Origin: Bryobacterales bacterium
GTDB taxonomy: Bacteria > Acidobacteriota > Terriglobia > Bryobacterales > Bryobacteraceae
NCBI GenBank assembly: GCA_020851555.1
Contig: JADZCM010000022.1
Span: 62,001-126,000, forward strand
Direction: 5' to 3'
Length of the DNA: 64,000 bases
Shown in pieces: positions 61,984 to 64,000 of this stretch; within the stretch, counting starts at the first letter, position 1; the number at the start of each line of letters is the position of its first letter. A program made the translations under genes and the position numbers. A model generated the notes under the pieces. That model made no database searches. It saw only the letters and a program-made list of their open reading frames with translations, and was not told the DNA's origin.

Positions 61984-63831
61984 TCACTTCACCTGGAACG
62001 TCAGAGAAGCACTGCCGCTGACGACGTATTCAAACGGGATGGAAGCCTGTTCGAGGGCCGTCTCACGGGCGGCGACAACCGAGCGGTCGGCCGCGCCGCC
62101 GGGCTGAAGGACGGCCAGCACGGACGCCGGCAGGCTGGGCAGAACTTTATCGTCGTAGTACACCGTCGAACCGGCGTACAGAATGGAGGCGTACAGCCGG
62201 TTGTTGGTGCGCTCCTGGTTGATCAGGGCGATGCTGCGGTCCAGGTCGATAAACCGGTTCGCGCGGCCGGCGGCGGCTTGCAGGCGATTCAGCGTGTCCG
62301 CGTCGCTCAGCAGGATGCGGTGCTGCCCGGCCGGCAGTCCCGAAGGGATGCGGATGGGGATCTCCCGGGCAATCAGCGGCCCCCGGTAGGGGCGCAGAAA
62401 GACCTTGACGAGCACCTCGTCGCCGGGGCTGACTTCCTGGGAAGGGATCCACGCGCTCTCCACGAAGGCCGTCCGGCGCTCGGGGATGACATCCACGCTT
62501 ACGTCCACGCGCCGGAACCGGGGAGTTGTGACCGCGTTGGTGAACAGCCGGTTGAACCGGTCGGTGACCCAGTTGGCCAAGAGCAGCGGCGCCTGAGACG
62601 CCGTCTCGCCCTGCGACTGCATGGTCGCCAGAGAGAGAGTCTTCCCTCCGTCCAGTTCCACTTTCCCATTCAGCCGGAAGGTGCTGCCCTCGCCGAATTC
62701 GTTCACCGCGGAGATGGTGTTGTACAGAGTGGTGAGCAGCAGATTCGGCGTCAGCCGCTCGATGACCCCCACGCTGTACTGATAGCTCTTCCTGCCGCGC
62801 ACGCTTCCGTCTTCGGCGAGCGAACGGACCTCGACGGTGACGGGGATCATCTCGGCCTGTTCTCCCAGAACCCCCAGCACCCCGCTGTGACGGTCCTGCT
62901 TCAGGGCGCCCACGACCTCGGTGGCGTTGGCGAACTTGTTGGGCTGGAGGCTCGAAGCCAGGGTCATCAGCACCTCGCCCTTGCTCATGGGCATGTCCAC
63001 GCGGCCGAGGTTGAGAAGAGAGTGCCCAAAGGCGAGCACCCGGCGGCCGTCGTTGTAGGTGACGGTCCCCTGGCCGGAGACGGTCATGTCTCCCGAAACG
63101 AGAATGGCCGTGACCACCTCACCGGGGTGCAATGCGTTCTCCCATCCCGCGCCCGGCTGCGAGCCGCGCAGAGTGGACGCCGCCCCGCCCTGCGCCACGG
63201 CCAGCCCGAGTTCCTGAAAAATGGGACTCACGTCGCGGAGGACATTGGCCTGGAACCCGGAGAATGCCAGGGGGGTCTCGATGGGCGTCATTACCGGGAA
63301 GCGCCCCGCCGGCAGGAGCGCCGCTCCGGCAGCCGGCGTCCAACTCCCGGCGCCGGGTATGGCTTCTCCGGAGCGCAAGGCAATGGCCGCGGGCGGGCGC
63401 AGTCCGGCGGGCCGGGACTCGTCGAGTTCGGAGACCTCCAGCATAAGTTCGATCGGCGTGATCCCGCAGATTGCATCGGGGGACAGCACGCTGATCCGGG
63501 TCGAGATGGCTCCCGCCAGCCGCCCCTCAATGTATACGGGACTCCCGCTCATGCCGCCCGCGACGTTGGTGCGCTCCGCCTTACCTCCCAACTTCGCCAG
63601 GATGATGTCCTGACGGGGACCGCCGGCGTTCTGGTAGACACCGATGATCTCCACGGGAACCGGTTCCGGCTCGGAGCCCTGAAATACGGTCCAGGCCAGG
63701 CCCTTCAGCCCGGGCTTGACCTCTCCGATTCTGAAGAGTTCCACCTTCCCCGCCCGGGGCGGTTGCTGGGAGAAACAGGCCGCGGCGCTTGCGATAGCCG
63801 CTACCAGAACTGAGGCCCTCAGGCTCTTCAT
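61984..63831 (-). CDS. exported SpoIVB/S55-like serine peptidase with permuted catalytic motifs
   Basis: 615 aa. A signal peptide (SLRASVLVAAIASAAACFS) precedes a domain with the S55 serine motif G-M-S-G-S-P at 93-98 in TNVAGGMSGSPVYIEGRLAGAIS. The histidine motif VLAFGHSLLNLGRVDMPMS follows at H270. SpoIVB has the His first and the Ser last, so the order is reversed. The second half is beta-rich with IPIRIPSGLPAGQHRILLSD. SpoIVB cleaves a membrane regulator during sporulation; in this non-sporulating context the target is unknown. It is co-transcribed with the propeller protein. Confidence 0.8.
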   Translation of the reverse strand: MKSLRASVLVAAIASAAACFSQQPPRAGKVELFRIGEVKPGLKGLAWTVFQGSEPEPVPVEIIGVYQNAGGPRQDIILAKLGGKAERTNVAGGMSGSPVYIEGRLAGAISTRISVLSPDAICGITPIELMLEVSELDESRPAGLRPPAAIALRSGEAIPGAGSWTPAAGAALLPAGRFPVMTPIETPLAFSGFQANVLRDVSPIFQELGLAVAQGGAASTLRGSQPGAGWENALHPGEVVTAILVSGDMTVSGQGTVTYNDGRRVLAFGHSLLNLGRVDMPMSKGEVLMTLASSLQPNKFANATEVVGALKQDRHSGVLGVLGEQAEMIPVTVEVRSLAEDGSVRGRKSYQYSVGVIERLTPNLLLTTLYNTISAVNEFGEGSTFRLNGKVELDGGKTLSLATMQSQGETASQAPLLLANWVTDRFNRLFTNAVTTPRFRRVDVSVDVIPERRTAFVESAWIPSQEVSPGDEVLVKVFLRPYRGPLIAREIPIRIPSGLPAGQHRILLSDADTLNRLQAAAGRANRFIDLDRSIALINQERTNNRLYASILYAGSTVYYDDKVLPSLPASVLAVLQPGGAADRSVVAARETALEQASIPFEYVVSGSASLTFQVK

Positions 63832-64000
63832 GAACGCCGCTCCCTCACCGGACTGGAACCATTATCCGTCATGCCAATCCCAGGCTACAACGGACACGGC
63901 GGTCCGCGGCTCCAGTACCAGGCTTGTGGATGGCGCGTAACGATCCGTGGGGCAAGAACTTAGAGGTTTCCGTGCCGCCCGCCACGAACCGGCGGATACT

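Overview
The window looks like chromosomal DNA of a high-GC Gram-negative-type bacterium. An Acidobacteriota member of the Solibacter/Bryobacter kind is the best guess. This is inferred from the very high GC content, many Tat-exported and beta-propeller proteins, a TonB receptor and an RND pump that imply an outer membrane, the TPR-CHAT/ECF-sigma trio and the SpoIVB-S55-like protein. No rRNA or tRNA gene is visible to confirm the lineage. There are 59 supported or probable protein genes, no insertion sequence, no CRISPR array, and genes packed tightly with many 4-nt ATGA/GTGA start-stop overlaps.

Layout. 1-1.1 kb: the 3' end of ychF and an FKBP isomerase. 1.1-3.1 kb (minus): a class V aminotransferase, a small ORF, a zinc-ribbon protein and a C-GCAxxG-C-C redox protein whose first conserved Cys is encoded by UGA, followed by a SECIS-like hairpin (a probable selenoprotein). 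3.2-6.9 kb (plus): a sugar isomerase-like barrel, a Tat-exported UroD-family protein and a sulfatase. 6.9-14.5 kb (minus): one operon running from outer membrane to cytoplasm, with a TonB receptor, two Dpp/Nik-type permeases, a binding lipoprotein, two ATPases and a methyltransferase. 15-31.3 kb (minus): a full dcw cell-wall/division cluster, mraZ-rsmH-ftsL-ftsI-murE-murF-mraY-murD-ftsW-murG-murC-ftsQ-ftsA-ftsZ, without murB or ddl, preceded by a good promoter and 10-bp-periodic MraZ-type boxes.

31.4-36 kb: a divergent ETF pair, ribokinase-like rbsK, and purM-purN. 36-38 kb: two proteins of unknown function. 37.9-44.1 kb: a TetR regulator with a TolC-MFP-RND efflux operon, with two matching putative operators. 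44-51 kb (minus): an MFS transporter, then a coupled cofactor set of nadC, birA, coaX and an unknown protein, preceded by valS. 51-53.9 kb: an AlaC-like aminotransferase, a DJ-1/PfpI protein and an orphan Cas6-family RAMP protein. 54.2-58.1 kb: a promoter, two leader hairpins and a three-gene unit encoding an exported TPR-CHAT protease-like protein, an ECF sigma factor and a membrane anti-sigma factor. 58.1-64 kb: EF-P with DUF3467, an alkyltransferase-like protein, a YHS-domain protein, a beta-propeller exported protein and an S55-peptidase-like protein with its catalytic motifs in the reverse order.

The two most interesting items are the recoded selenoprotein at 1088-1576 and the CHAT-sigma-anti-sigma unit beside a Cas6-like gene at 52.8-58.1 kb. 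The latter recalls parts of type III-E (Craspase) loci but lacks gRAMP, an array and Cas1. All positions and residue numbers were counted by hand from the sequence; no database search was possible.
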